From JASDSY01 sp041441465 (lineage in GTDB: Bacteria > Muiribacteriota > UBA9980): a stretch of 64,000 nucleotides of DNA. The stretch is from NCBI GenBank assembly GCA_041441465.1, contig JASDSY010000040.1:1-64000 (forward strand), in the 5' to 3' direction. A model generated the notes under the pieces. The model was not told where the DNA came from. It worked only from the letters and a program-made list of their open reading frames with translations, and ran no database searches. This document shows positions 15,974 through 24,254 of this stretch, in pieces. Position 1 is the first letter of the stretch. The number at the start of each line of letters is the position of its first letter. The position numbers and the translations under genes are program-made.

Positions 15974-18796
15974 TTAAGCCATATCTATTACGGAATTTAT
16001 AACTTTTATAAGTTCCTGGATTTTATAAGGCTTGTTTATGTAAGTTTTAAACATTGAATTTAATTTTTCGGTCGCCGCAGTGGTGTCGCCGCCGTTAAAA
16101 TATCCGCTGGCCGCTATAGCTTTTACTTTCGGGTCGAATTCCTTTATTTTGGTAATGGTTTCCATACCGCCCATACCGCCAGGTACTGTCAGATCGACTA
16201 CGATAACGTCGAATGCCTCATCTGTTGAATGCACTTTTTTATAATGAGTTATCGCTTCATTTCCGTCGGCGGCGAGCATTACATCAAAACCCATGTGCGT
16301 CAAAAGCTGTCCTGTGACATTTCGAATCTCGACTTCATCGTCCATTATGAGTACCCTTTTTTTATTTTTTTCGTTAATAATTTCAGGTTGAATTTTATTT
16401 TCTTCTATGGTGCTTTTTTCATTAGCAGATATGCCTGATGATGCGGCCGGCAGCATTATCTTTATAGTCGTTCCCTGATCGAGCGCGGAGTTGACAAACA
16501 AATAACCGCTATGGTTTTTAATTATCGAATAGGCTGAGGCTAGTCCCAGTCCGTTTCCTTTGCTTTTAGTCGTAAAATACGGATCGAAAATTTTATTCAT
16601 ATTTTCAGCAGAAATACCTATTCCATTATCTTTTATAGATATTTGAACATAATTCCCGGGTTCGCATCCGGTCAGGCTTCCTGATTCATCAATAAAAACA
16701 TTTTCGGCGCTTATTAAAATTTTTCCGCCGTCCGGCATGGCCTGAACTGCATTGATAATTATGTTAGTTATTACCTGATTAAGCTGGCCTTCGTCGGCTT
16801 CTATATTGTTTAAATTTTCAGCTATTTTAAATTCGCATATTACATTCGAACCGTGGATTGTAAAATTTACTGAATTTTTAATTATATCTGATATGACTAT
16901 ATTTTTTTTGATTTGCAGCCCGCCTTTAGAAAATGCCAGAAGCTGCGAAGTGAGGTTTTTCGCCTGCATAGTTATATATTCAGCTTTATTTAAAGGTTCT
17001 AAAAGCGATATGTCAGTTTCAGCGTTGATTTTTGCCATTGAAATGTTGCCTATTATGCCGGTTAAGAAATTATTGAAATCATGCGCAATGCCGCCGGCGA
17101 GAACGCTTAAAGACTCTAATTTGGAATTTTTTAATAATTCCTCCTCGGCTGTTTTACGGTTAGTTATATCTCGTGTGACAATAACCGCGCGATGCTGGCC
17201 GTCGGCTGTTTTATAAATTTTTCCGACGCTTTCGCACCATATATATGTTCCATTTTTACGTTTGTATCTGAATGACAGTACTTTTGAAGTTTTTGTAGTG
17301 TCGCTTAATTTAATTATGCGGTTAAATTCTTTTCTGCATTGCTCTATATCTTCGGGATGTATGAAATCGAAAAAATATCTTCCCTGCAGCTCGCTTATGT
17401 CATAGCCCAGCCCGTCCTTATTGTTTGGACTTAAGTAAATATAACGTCCGGATAGGTCGGTTTCGCATATCATATCCGAAATATTTTCCGCCAGCGCGCG
17501 GTATTTTTCTTCCCTTTCCCTGAGTATTTCCTGTATTTTTTCGCGCCTTTCGATTTCCTTTACGAGCGATTCGTTAGTCGTTTTAATCTGCTGGGTGCGT
17601 TTTTCCACCATTATTTCAAGGTTTTTCTTGATTTTTTCCTCTATTTTCTTGATTTCGGTGATATCGGTTATGAAAGAGATTTTATCTATAGTGCCGTCAT
17701 CGTTAAATATCGGTGAACTGGAAATCCTGTATGTACGTGAATCATCGTCCGATTGCGTTTCATATTGTACCGAACGTCCGTTCATTACATCCTCGAGCGG
17801 GCATTTAGCGCATACCGTATCGGATTTATAAAGTGATTTGTGGCAAATCTGGCCGGTGAAATCCGCGTTATAAAAGTTGATCATCGATTGGTTCATATAT
17901 TTTATTATCCGGTCTTTGCCCAGTATATATACCATATCGCTTATGGATTCCATCATTGTGCGGTATTTTTCTTCGCTTTCTCTCAGGGCTTTTTCAGCTT
18001 TTTTCTGCTCCGTGATGTCGTTTCCTATAAGCTGCATATCCGAATGGTCGCCTTTTTTGTCGATGATCGTGCGGCAGGTCCAGTGCAGCCATTTGATGTG
18101 GTTATCGATCAAAACGCGGTGCTCGAACGTTAAGATCTTCGAATCGGTCTTCAGGTTGTTGAGCTTGCTTTTGACAAAATCGATATCACGTTCTATTATG
18201 AACGAAAAAAAATTGCAATTTTTAATGTCGCTCTTGTTTATTGAGAAGAATCTGCAATACGCTTCGTTAGCGAAATTTACCGATCCGTTTTTTGATATTC
18301 TGCATATTAATTCAGTCTGGTCCTCGACTATGGCGTAATATCGCGCCTCGCTTATTTCAAGCTCTTTTTTTCTCGAAGTTTTTAGTTCCAGCAGGAGCCG
18401 ATGGCGCTCTGTAGAATATTTGATTGATTTCGTAAGTATTTTCAGGTCGAAATCGCCTTTTACAAGATAATCTTGCGCTCCGAGCTTGATGGAATCGATG
18501 CCCGTTTTATCATTGTCATTTCCTGTAAGTACGATAATGGGAATTTCATTAGCGGTAAAATTAAGTACTTTAAGCAGTGTTTCGAGACCGTGGCAGTCTG
18601 GAAGCGACAGGTCGAGCAGTATAAGGTCGAATTTTTCCTTTGAAATGATTTCAAAAGCAGAAGTAAGGTCGCCGGCTGAAGTTAATTTATTATTTAAATG
18701 AGTTGCGGAACTTTCTAAAATTTCTTTGATTAAGAAAATATCGCCGGAATTATCGTCTATTATTAAAATTTTATAATCTTGGTTTATTTTTTTCAT
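15974..18796 (-). CDS. Hybrid histidine kinase, REC-PAS-PAS-PAS-HisKA-HATPase-REC
   Basis: Soluble multidomain signalling kinase of 940 residues. An N-terminal receiver domain (about 8-125, with LIIDDN and LLDLSLPD) precedes three PAS domains (about 150-265, 285-400, 430-555). A coiled-coil linker lies before the third. The phosphoacceptor segment GGIAHDFNNFLTGIIGN is of the NtrB-like type. HATPase motifs include KDNGIGI and GNGLGLASAY. A C-terminal receiver (about 815-938, LIMDDEVEIR, VVDLTVPGGMGG) completes a phosphorelay. No membrane segments are present, so it senses an internal signal. It lies immediately downstream of a shorter paralogue in the same orientation, and it converges on the CYTH fusion gene with only 8 bases between stop codons. 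Confidence 0.93.
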   Translation of the reverse strand: MKKINQDYKILIIDDNSGDIFLIKEILESSATHLNNKLTSAGDLTSAFEIISKEKFDLILLDLSLPDCHGLETLLKVLNFTANEIPIIVLTGNDNDKTGIDSIKLGAQDYLVKGDFDLKILTKSIKYSTERHRLLLELKTSRKKELEISEARYYAIVEDQTELICRISKNGSVNFANEAYCRFFSINKSDIKNCNFFSFIIERDIDFVKSKLNNLKTDSKILTFEHRVLIDNHIKWLHWTCRTIIDKKGDHSDMQLIGNDITEQKKAEKALRESEEKYRTMMESISDMVYILGKDRIIKYMNQSMINFYNADFTGQICHKSLYKSDTVCAKCPLEDVMNGRSVQYETQSDDDSRTYRISSSPIFNDDGTIDKISFITDITEIKKIEEKIKKNLEIMVEKRTQQIKTTNESLVKEIERREKIQEILREREEKYRALAENISDMICETDLSGRYIYLSPNNKDGLGYDISELQGRYFFDFIHPEDIEQCRKEFNRIIKLSDTTKTSKVLSFRYKRKNGTYIWCESVGKIYKTADGQHRAVIVTRDITNRKTAEEELLKNSKLESLSVLAGGIAHDFNNFLTGIIGNISMAKINAETDISLLEPLNKAEYITMQAKNLTSQLLAFSKGGLQIKKNIVISDIIKNSVNFTIHGSNVICEFKIAENLNNIEADEGQLNQVITNIIINAVQAMPDGGKILISAENVFIDESGSLTGCEPGNYVQISIKDNGIGISAENMNKIFDPYFTTKSKGNGLGLASAYSIIKNHSGYLFVNSALDQGTTIKIMLPAASSGISANEKSTIEENKIQPEIINEKNKKRVLIMDDEVEIRNVTGQLLTHMGFDVMLAADGNEAITHYKKVHSTDEAFDVIVVDLTVPGGMGGMETITKIKEFDPKVKAIAASGYFNGGDTTAATEKLNSMFKTYINKPYKIQELIKVINSVIDMA

Positions 18797-18868
18797 AAAT
18801 AATTATTCATTTCCCGGATTAAAAAAGTATAACTAATAATTGATTTTATATAGCAATAGTGGAATTTT

Positions 18869-20803
18869 TTAAAGTAATCTGTCAATCGCTTTTTTTATAT
18901 CGTCTTCCTGATACGGCTTAGCGAGGATTCCTTTAAATCCGAATTTTTCGTAGTCGGACATCACCGGATCATTCGAATAACCGCTTGAAACTATCGCTTT
19001 TGCTTCGGGTTCTAGCGTTAAAAGCTTTCCGATAGTTTCTTTGCCGCCCGGTCCGCCGCATACAATAAGGTCCATAATAAAAATATCTATTTTTTTATTA
19101 TCAGCTTTTTTCTTATTGTATATATCTATCAATTCATTACCGTCATGCGCTGAAATGACATTGTATCCCATATCGTTGAGCATACTTGAAACCGGTGTTA
19201 ATACCATTTCGTCGTCATCCATTATAGCGATTGTCTTACGCTTGGTATCGAATGCCTGGGCTGCCGTATAATGCTCTTTTTCAGGTTCTGCCGCCTTGAA
19301 ATAAGCCGGCAGATAAATTTCAAATGTCGTGCCGTGGTCGATTTCAGACTCGACGAGTATAGCGCCGCCGTGATTTTTGATTATCGAATATGCCGTTGTC
19401 AGGCCTAACCCGCTGCTTTCAGGTTTGGTGGTGAAATACGGATCGAATATCTTGTTGATGTTGTCCTTGGAAATACCGCTGCCGTTATCGATAATTGAAA
19501 TTTTTACGTACATACCCTCCGTGATGCCGATACGTTCATTGTTTTCAATTTTTGCGTTTTCAGCTTTAACTTCGACTATTCCATTTTGCGCCGGCACTGA
19601 TTGTTTTGAGTTAATGATTAAGTTGGTTATTACCTGTGAAATCTGGTTAGCGTCAACTTCCGCCATCCATAAATTTTCGGCAATGCTTATATTGCAAAGT
19701 ATGTTCGAGCCGGTAAGGGCAAATTTAGTTGAATTAGTTATTATTTCATTTAGAACGGCCGGTGTTTTTATCGGCAGGCCGCCTTTGGAAAATGTTATTA
19801 ATTGCTCGGTGAGCGTTTTGGCTTTGAATGAAACTTTTTCGATGCGCTGCAAAAGCTCGAATACTTTATCTTTATCGTTGATTCGTTTTTTGGCTACAGC
19901 GACGTTTCCGACTATGGCCATTAAAATATTGTTGAAATCGTGCGCAAATCCGCCTGCTAAAATTCCAAGTGATTCAAGCTTAGAAGATTTTTGCATTTCC
20001 TCTTCCATTTTACGGCGTATAGTTATATCGCGTGAAATAATTACGACGCTTAATTCGCCGGATGAATTCATATAACTTTTGCCTGTGCTTTCAACCCAGA
20101 TATATTTTTCAGTTTTGTGTTTCAGCCGGTAAACTGATCCGTTGAACTTTATCTCATTACTGTCAGGCTTTATTATTTCATTTAATACGTCGTTATCTTC
20201 CGGGTTTATAAATTCACGATAGGTTTTGCCGAGAAGTTCTTCAGCGTCATACCCGGTCGATTCCTTTACATTCGGGCTTAAGTAAAGGAATAAGCCGTCA
20301 GAGGCGCGTATTTCTGAAATGATATCGTAAGTGTTTTCGGCAAGAGTGCGATAACGCTGCTGGCTTATTTGCAGTTCTTTCTTTTTCGCCTTTTCAAGTT
20401 CCATTAAGAGGTGATGACGTTCGGTGGCGTAACGTATCGAACGCGCCAGAAATTTAACGTCAAGAAAGCCTTTTACAAAATAATCCTGGGCTCCGGATTT
20501 AATCGATAATATGCCGAGCCGTTCATCGTTCATTCCGGTCAGCACTATTATCGGAATATCGTGCGTTGAAGCGCGCAGCTTTAAAAGAGTATCGATTCCG
20601 TTACAATCCGGCAGCGATAAGTCCAGGAGGATTATTTCGTAATTTGTATTTTTTAGGGATTCGCAGGCATCTTTTAATTTTTCGACATGCGTTATATGAA
20701 AAGTGTTTTCGCTTTCAGCGTCATTGAGTATTTCTTTTAATAGATAGGCGTCAGCTGGATTATCTTCAACTAATAATATTTTTATTTTGTTGTTTATATC
20801 CAT
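18869..20803 (-). CDS. Hybrid histidine kinase, REC-PAS-HisKA-HATPase-REC
   Basis: A 644-residue soluble hybrid kinase, paralogous to the downstream gene but with a single PAS domain (about 150-265). The N-terminal receiver (about 8-125) has LLVEDNPADAYLL and LLDLSLPDCNG. The phosphoacceptor segment is GGFAHDFNNILMAIVGN. The HATPase domain has IDNGSGI and SSGLGLTTAY. The C-terminal receiver (about 520-643) has IMDDDEMV and IMDLIVCGGPGG. GAGGGG precedes the ATG. The receiver at each end and the absence of a DNA-binding output suggest a phosphorelay hub. It has its own promoter and divides an intergenic region with a divergent secreted-protein gene. Confidence 0.93.
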   Translation of the reverse strand: MDINNKIKILLVEDNPADAYLLKEILNDAESENTFHITHVEKLKDACESLKNTNYEIILLDLSLPDCNGIDTLLKLRASTHDIPIIVLTGMNDERLGILSIKSGAQDYFVKGFLDVKFLARSIRYATERHHLLMELEKAKKKELQISQQRYRTLAENTYDIISEIRASDGLFLYLSPNVKESTGYDAEELLGKTYREFINPEDNDVLNEIIKPDSNEIKFNGSVYRLKHKTEKYIWVESTGKSYMNSSGELSVVIISRDITIRRKMEEEMQKSSKLESLGILAGGFAHDFNNILMAIVGNVAVAKKRINDKDKVFELLQRIEKVSFKAKTLTEQLITFSKGGLPIKTPAVLNEIITNSTKFALTGSNILCNISIAENLWMAEVDANQISQVITNLIINSKQSVPAQNGIVEVKAENAKIENNERIGITEGMYVKISIIDNGSGISKDNINKIFDPYFTTKPESSGLGLTTAYSIIKNHGGAILVESEIDHGTTFEIYLPAYFKAAEPEKEHYTAAQAFDTKRKTIAIMDDDEMVLTPVSSMLNDMGYNVISAHDGNELIDIYNKKKADNKKIDIFIMDLIVCGGPGGKETIGKLLTLEPEAKAIVSSGYSNDPVMSDYEKFGFKGILAKPYQEDDIKKAIDRLL

Positions 20804-20867
20804 TTCTTAGCCCCTCTAAATTAATTTGTAACTCAAAAAACAAAAAAATTAATAATAATGATATTTA

Positions 20868-20896
20868 ATTTTATCATATTTTTAATATTTTATCAA
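20868..20896 (-). promoter_or_regulatory. Promoter of the hybrid kinase gene (minus strand)
   Basis: On the minus strand TTGATA (20896-20891) and TAAAAT (20873-20868) are separated by 17 bases. The leader would be about 57 bases. Confidence 0.75.
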
Positions 20897-20962
20897 TGGA
20901 GTTAATAAAAGTTTTAGACTTATTTGTCATATTTTTATATTGTTTTTTACGGTTTAGAAGTA

Positions 20963-20991
20963 TTGACACATTTTTAAGATTTTGCTAAAAT
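20963..20991 (+). promoter_or_regulatory. Sigma-70 promoter of the 216-residue secreted protein gene
   Basis: TTGACA at 20963-20968, 17-base spacer, TAAAAT at 20986-20991. The expected transcription start is near 20998. Confidence 0.85.
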
Positions 20992-20999
20992 TATCATAT

Positions 21000-21022
21000 A
21001 AGCAAATTATTCTTATTTGCTT
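21000..21022 (+). promoter_or_regulatory. Hairpin at the extreme 5' end of a leader
   Basis: AAGCAAAT at 21000-21007 pairs perfectly with ATTTGCTT at 21015-21022 around a 7-base loop, followed by T residues. It begins about two bases after the predicted transcription start and ends before the purine-rich ribosome-binding site at 21026-21034. It could protect the 5' end of the mRNA or act as an attenuator. Confidence 0.65.
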
Positions 21023-21044
21023 TTTGAAAGAGAGATGATATTTA

Positions 21045-21695
21045 ATGAAAAAGAAGTTATTTTTAGCCGCAGCATTTTTTGCAGTTTCGTCATTGATTTC
21101 AAGTAATTCTTACGCAGCATCAAATCAGGTTGATTTGCAAAAGAGCGCTTTTTTGCCTATGCTTTCGCTCGAAGCGCGCGCACAGACCGGTACCAGCAGT
21201 GAAGATAGTGATACTGACGCAGTTTTAATGATGGACGGGAAAAAATTCGAAGACTTAATGAAGAAGTCACAATTTTTAATAGATACAAACAGGGCCGGCG
21301 AAGCTTATAAATTAATTAAACCTTATGAGCTTTATAAATTCGGAAGCGTGGCACACTGGCCAAATAAAGCTTTATATAACTGGCATATGGCTCAGATATA
21401 CGAAGCAAACAGAAAATATACCGATATGATAAAATATTTGAACTACATAATTGATTCCCAGGAAAAACCAAAACCGGAAAAGGACTTTCATCAGTACATA
21501 AAATACGTTTTTACCGATAACACTCCGGCGAAATATTATTACGGCTCCGCGCTTTATGCTTCCTCGAATGTGTATAATGCGGCCAAATCAAAGATGCAGG
21601 AGCTTGAAAATGCGGCTAATAGGTTAAAAGCAAGAATAGATCCGCGCATGAAATATGAAAACTATCCAAGGATGCCGAGACGAACATCTAATTAA
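21045..21695 (+). CDS. Secreted helical protein of unknown function
   Basis: No family was recognised. The first 24 residues are a clear signal peptide: KKK, a hydrophobic core, and a probable cleavage at SYA-AS. The mature part (about 190 residues) begins with a polar low-complexity stretch. It then appears mainly helical, with a pattern resembling degenerate tetratricopeptide helices (repeated Tyr, Ala and Leu spacing in NRAGEAYKLIKPYE and NWHMAQIYEANRKYTDMIKYL). The C terminus is basic. The gene is a single transcription unit with its own promoter, a 5' hairpin and a terminator. Its product is probably periplasmic or exported. Confidence 0.85.
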   Translation: MKKKLFLAAAFFAVSSLISSNSYAASNQVDLQKSAFLPMLSLEARAQTGTSSEDSDTDAVLMMDGKKFEDLMKKSQFLIDTNRAGEAYKLIKPYELYKFGSVAHWPNKALYNWHMAQIYEANRKYTDMIKYLNYIIDSQEKPKPEKDFHQYIKYVFTDNTPAKYYYGSALYASSNVYNAAKSKMQELENAANRLKARIDPRMKYENYPRMPRRTSN

Positions 21696-21741
21696 TTTAA
21701 CTTAGCATATTTTAGAAAATTAAATTCTAAGGTTAATAAAC

Positions 21742-21791
21742 AAGAGCTGTTACTAAAATTATATTAGAAACAGCCCTTATTATTTTTTTAA
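21742..21791 (+). terminator. Intrinsic terminator after the secreted protein gene
   Basis: AAGAGCTGTT (21742-21751) pairs with AACAGCCCTT (21769-21778) with one mismatch, followed by a T-rich tract to 21790. Confidence 0.75.
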
Positions 21792-22070
21792 AATTTGAAT
21801 ATTTCAGCGCATTGTCGGTAATACAAAAAATAACCAAATTAATAAATTATTATATATTAAAGTGTATAAATTTGTAGAAAAAAGTCAATTATCAGAAAGA
21901 AGATCATCAGGATCCGTTAATTGATAAGAAGCTTTACGAGAGTGCCGCCAGCCGCTTGTTAAGAATTATTTTATCGGATTGATTGAAAAATTCTTCTTAT
22001 TGTGGCAGGCCGGCATCAGGGAAATTTTTAAATATTATAGTTTAGTGAAAATGAATTGCGAAATTTCAAA
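21792..22070. other. Gene-free stretch, no function seen
   Basis: Intergenic DNA between two facing genes. A 33-codon stretch without stops at 21884-21982 is more GC-rich than its surroundings but has no start codon or ribosome-binding site. Nothing else was recognised. Confidence 0.5.
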
Positions 22071-22105
22071 TTAAGCGGATCGTTTTTGGTAAATGACCCG
22101 CTTAA
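22071..22105 (-). terminator. Probable terminator of the HD-GYP gene
   Basis: TTAAGCGG (22071-22078) and CCGCTTAA (22098-22105) form an 8-base perfect stem just beyond the minus-strand stop codon. On the minus strand it is followed by TTTGAAATTT. The loop is long (19 bases), so efficiency is uncertain. Confidence 0.5.
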
Positions 22106-22112
22106 GTATTTG

Positions 22113-24152
22113 TTAGGATTTAGTCGATTCTGATTGCGGCGGTTTTGGAGGTGTCGTTTCGTTGCCGGAATCTGTTTTATTTTCGATAGGTTCCGAATTT
22201 GCATCTTTTTTATCACCTATGCTGGTTGCGTTATTTCGTCTAAGCATTTTTACAAATACGTCGGCTAGATGCGGGTCAAACTGCGTACCGGCGCATCTTA
22301 TAAATTCGTTATAAACTTTTTCCATACCCATGGCGTCGCGATACGGCCTGTTTGATGTCATGGCGTCGTAAGAATCCGCTATCGCTATAATTCTTGCGGT
22401 AAGAGGTATTTGCTCGCCGGCGAGTCCGTCAGGATAGCCGCGGCCGTCCCATTTTTCATGATGATTCCTTATGCCTGCCCTTACCTGCGGCGGTATTGCC
22501 ATCGGTTCCACTATCGAATCGCCGATCGAAGGATGAAGTTTAATTGTAGCGAATTCTTCATCGGTCAGCCTGCCTTTTTTAGTCAGTATTGTTTCGGATA
22601 TGCCTATTTTTCCGATGTCATGTAATATTGCGGCTTGCCTTATAAGTTCGATTTCATCATACGGCAGGTTAAGTTCCTGGGCAAGCGCTACGGCGTATTC
22701 GGTTACCCGTTCAGAATGGCCGGACGTATATGCGTCCTTGAATTCAAGGGCGTTTGTCGCGACGCGAATTGTCGAGATGAACTGCGTTTTTATGCTTTCG
22801 TAAAGTTTGGCGTTTTCGATGACTATCGCTGCCTGCGTCGATAATGCTGTAAGTATATTTAGATCGTTCGCGCTGAAATCGTTTTGTGAAACGTCCGATA
22901 AAATTACCATTATGCCTGTCAATTTCTGCTTGGTATGAAGCGGAACGCATATTATCTGTTTGATCCTGAATTTCAAATAATTAGTTAAATCTGCGAAATC
23001 TATATTTTCATCTATGTTCTGAAATAACGACGCGCTTAAGCTCTTTGTTAAAATTTCACATACTTCAGAATTTTTATCGAGCCTGAACTCGTAAGCGCAG
23101 CGTGTATCTATCATGCCGTGGTATGTTTTTATTTCATATTGAAGCGAGTCCTCATTTAAAAGCATTATCATTCCAGCTTTTGCTGAAACTATATGGACGC
23201 ATGTTTCAAGGACCTGTTTTAAGAGCATGCCGACATCGAGTATCGAGCTTATTACTTTTGTCGCATTGAATATTGTTTCGAGCTCTTCTACTTTTTTTTC
23301 TGCTTGCTCGTATAGCTTTGAATTCTCGATCGAAATCGCGGCCTGGTTGGCAAAAATCGTTGCCAACTCGAGATCTTCGCCGTCGAATGCGCTTCCTGTC
23401 TGTTTGTCGTTTATGCTTAATACGCCGATTACCTTGTTTCCTAGTTTTACCGGAACGCATATAAAAGACTTATTTTCGAATCTTGGATTATTTGACGATT
23501 TTTTGAACCGCGGGTCATTTTCAATGTCAGTCGATAGGTAAGGTTTCCCTTCGTATGCGACGGTGCCGGCAATGCCGTGGCCGACTTTGATTCTGATTTT
23601 ATTAATTAACTCATCCGAAAGGCCGTTAGATACTTTTATTAATAATTCATTCGTTTCTTCGGTTATTAACATCAGCGAAGAATATTTCGCTTCCAGAATT
23701 TTGGTGGCAAGGTCGATTATCAATCTCAAAACTTCATTCAAATCACGGCGCGCTATCATAGCCGATGATATTTCGTTTATTGTTTTGAGAACGTTTATCT
23801 TATTTACATTAACTTTATGGCTGATGTCCTTTATTTTATTCATTATGCTTAATGTGCCGTTACATAATTCGTAAATTTCAGTATTTTCTGCCATGTCGAT
23901 TTTGTCTGGAATGGAATTATTATTTTGAGCTTCGTTCATTATTTGTGAAATTTTTTCAATTGGAATACTTATGTATTTTTGTATTATTTTTAAAAATTGA
24001 AAAGTTACGAATGAAAAAGCTAAAAATACGACAAGAATTTTTACCAAACTTGAGTCGACAAGGCGGCATATGCCAAAAGCCGATATTGTAGCAATGGCTG
24101 CTGTTATTACTATATGATAATAAATTTTACTGCCTAATTTAGTTAGTTTCAT
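22113..24152 (-). CDS. Membrane GAF-GAF-HD-GYP cyclic-di-GMP phosphodiesterase
   Basis: Two membrane helices near the N terminus (about 12-30 and 35-55) are followed by a linker. Two GAF domains follow (about 130-275 and 290-440), and then an HD-GYP domain (about 455-625). The catalytic HD-GYP set is complete: HSERV, AAILHDIGKIGI, HPSIG, NHHEKWDGRGYPDGL and DSYDAMTS. Such proteins hydrolyse c-di-GMP. The C-terminal 45 residues are a polar tail rich in Asn, Pro, Ser and Lys. Its promoter shares its -35 region with the divergent kinase gene, so the two are probably transcribed in competition. Confidence 0.94.
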   Translation of the reverse strand: MKLTKLGSKIYYHIVITAAIATISAFGICRLVDSSLVKILVVFLAFSFVTFQFLKIIQKYISIPIEKISQIMNEAQNNNSIPDKIDMAENTEIYELCNGTLSIMNKIKDISHKVNVNKINVLKTINEISSAMIARRDLNEVLRLIIDLATKILEAKYSSLMLITEETNELLIKVSNGLSDELINKIRIKVGHGIAGTVAYEGKPYLSTDIENDPRFKKSSNNPRFENKSFICVPVKLGNKVIGVLSINDKQTGSAFDGEDLELATIFANQAAISIENSKLYEQAEKKVEELETIFNATKVISSILDVGMLLKQVLETCVHIVSAKAGMIMLLNEDSLQYEIKTYHGMIDTRCAYEFRLDKNSEVCEILTKSLSASLFQNIDENIDFADLTNYLKFRIKQIICVPLHTKQKLTGIMVILSDVSQNDFSANDLNILTALSTQAAIVIENAKLYESIKTQFISTIRVATNALEFKDAYTSGHSERVTEYAVALAQELNLPYDEIELIRQAAILHDIGKIGISETILTKKGRLTDEEFATIKLHPSIGDSIVEPMAIPPQVRAGIRNHHEKWDGRGYPDGLAGEQIPLTARIIAIADSYDAMTSNRPYRDAMGMEKVYNEFIRCAGTQFDPHLADVFVKMLRRNNATSIGDKKDANSEPIENKTDSGNETTPPKPPQSESTKS

Positions 24153-24191
24153 AATACACCCATTCTATATAGCTTACACGCACTTTCTATT

Positions 24192-24221
24192 ATTATAACA
24201 TATTTTATAGTTGCTTGACAA
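24192..24221 (-). promoter_or_regulatory. Promoter of the HD-GYP gene (minus strand)
   Basis: On the minus strand TTGTCA (24221-24216) and TATAAT (24197-24192) are 18 bases apart. The -35 hexamer lies almost exactly on the -35 hexamer of the opposite promoter, within CTTGACAAG. Confidence 0.8.
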
Positions 24222-24243
24222 GATAATAACAAATTGATATACT
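24215..24243 (+). promoter_or_regulatory. Promoter of the HAMP kinase gene, likely leaderless
   Basis: TTGACA at 24215-24220, 17 bases, TATACT at 24238-24243. The expected start of transcription (about 24250) is only about five bases before the ATG at 24255, leaving no space for a ribosome-binding site. Confidence 0.85.
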
Positions 24244-24254
24244 CGATAAAAATT

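Noticed and set aside
21884..21982. 33-codon stretch without stops, possibly a gene remnant
   Set aside because: No start codon, no ribosome-binding site and no recognisable sequence; length is within chance.
24234..24254. TTG start for the HAMP kinase
   Set aside because: It lies inside the promoter, upstream of the -10 box.
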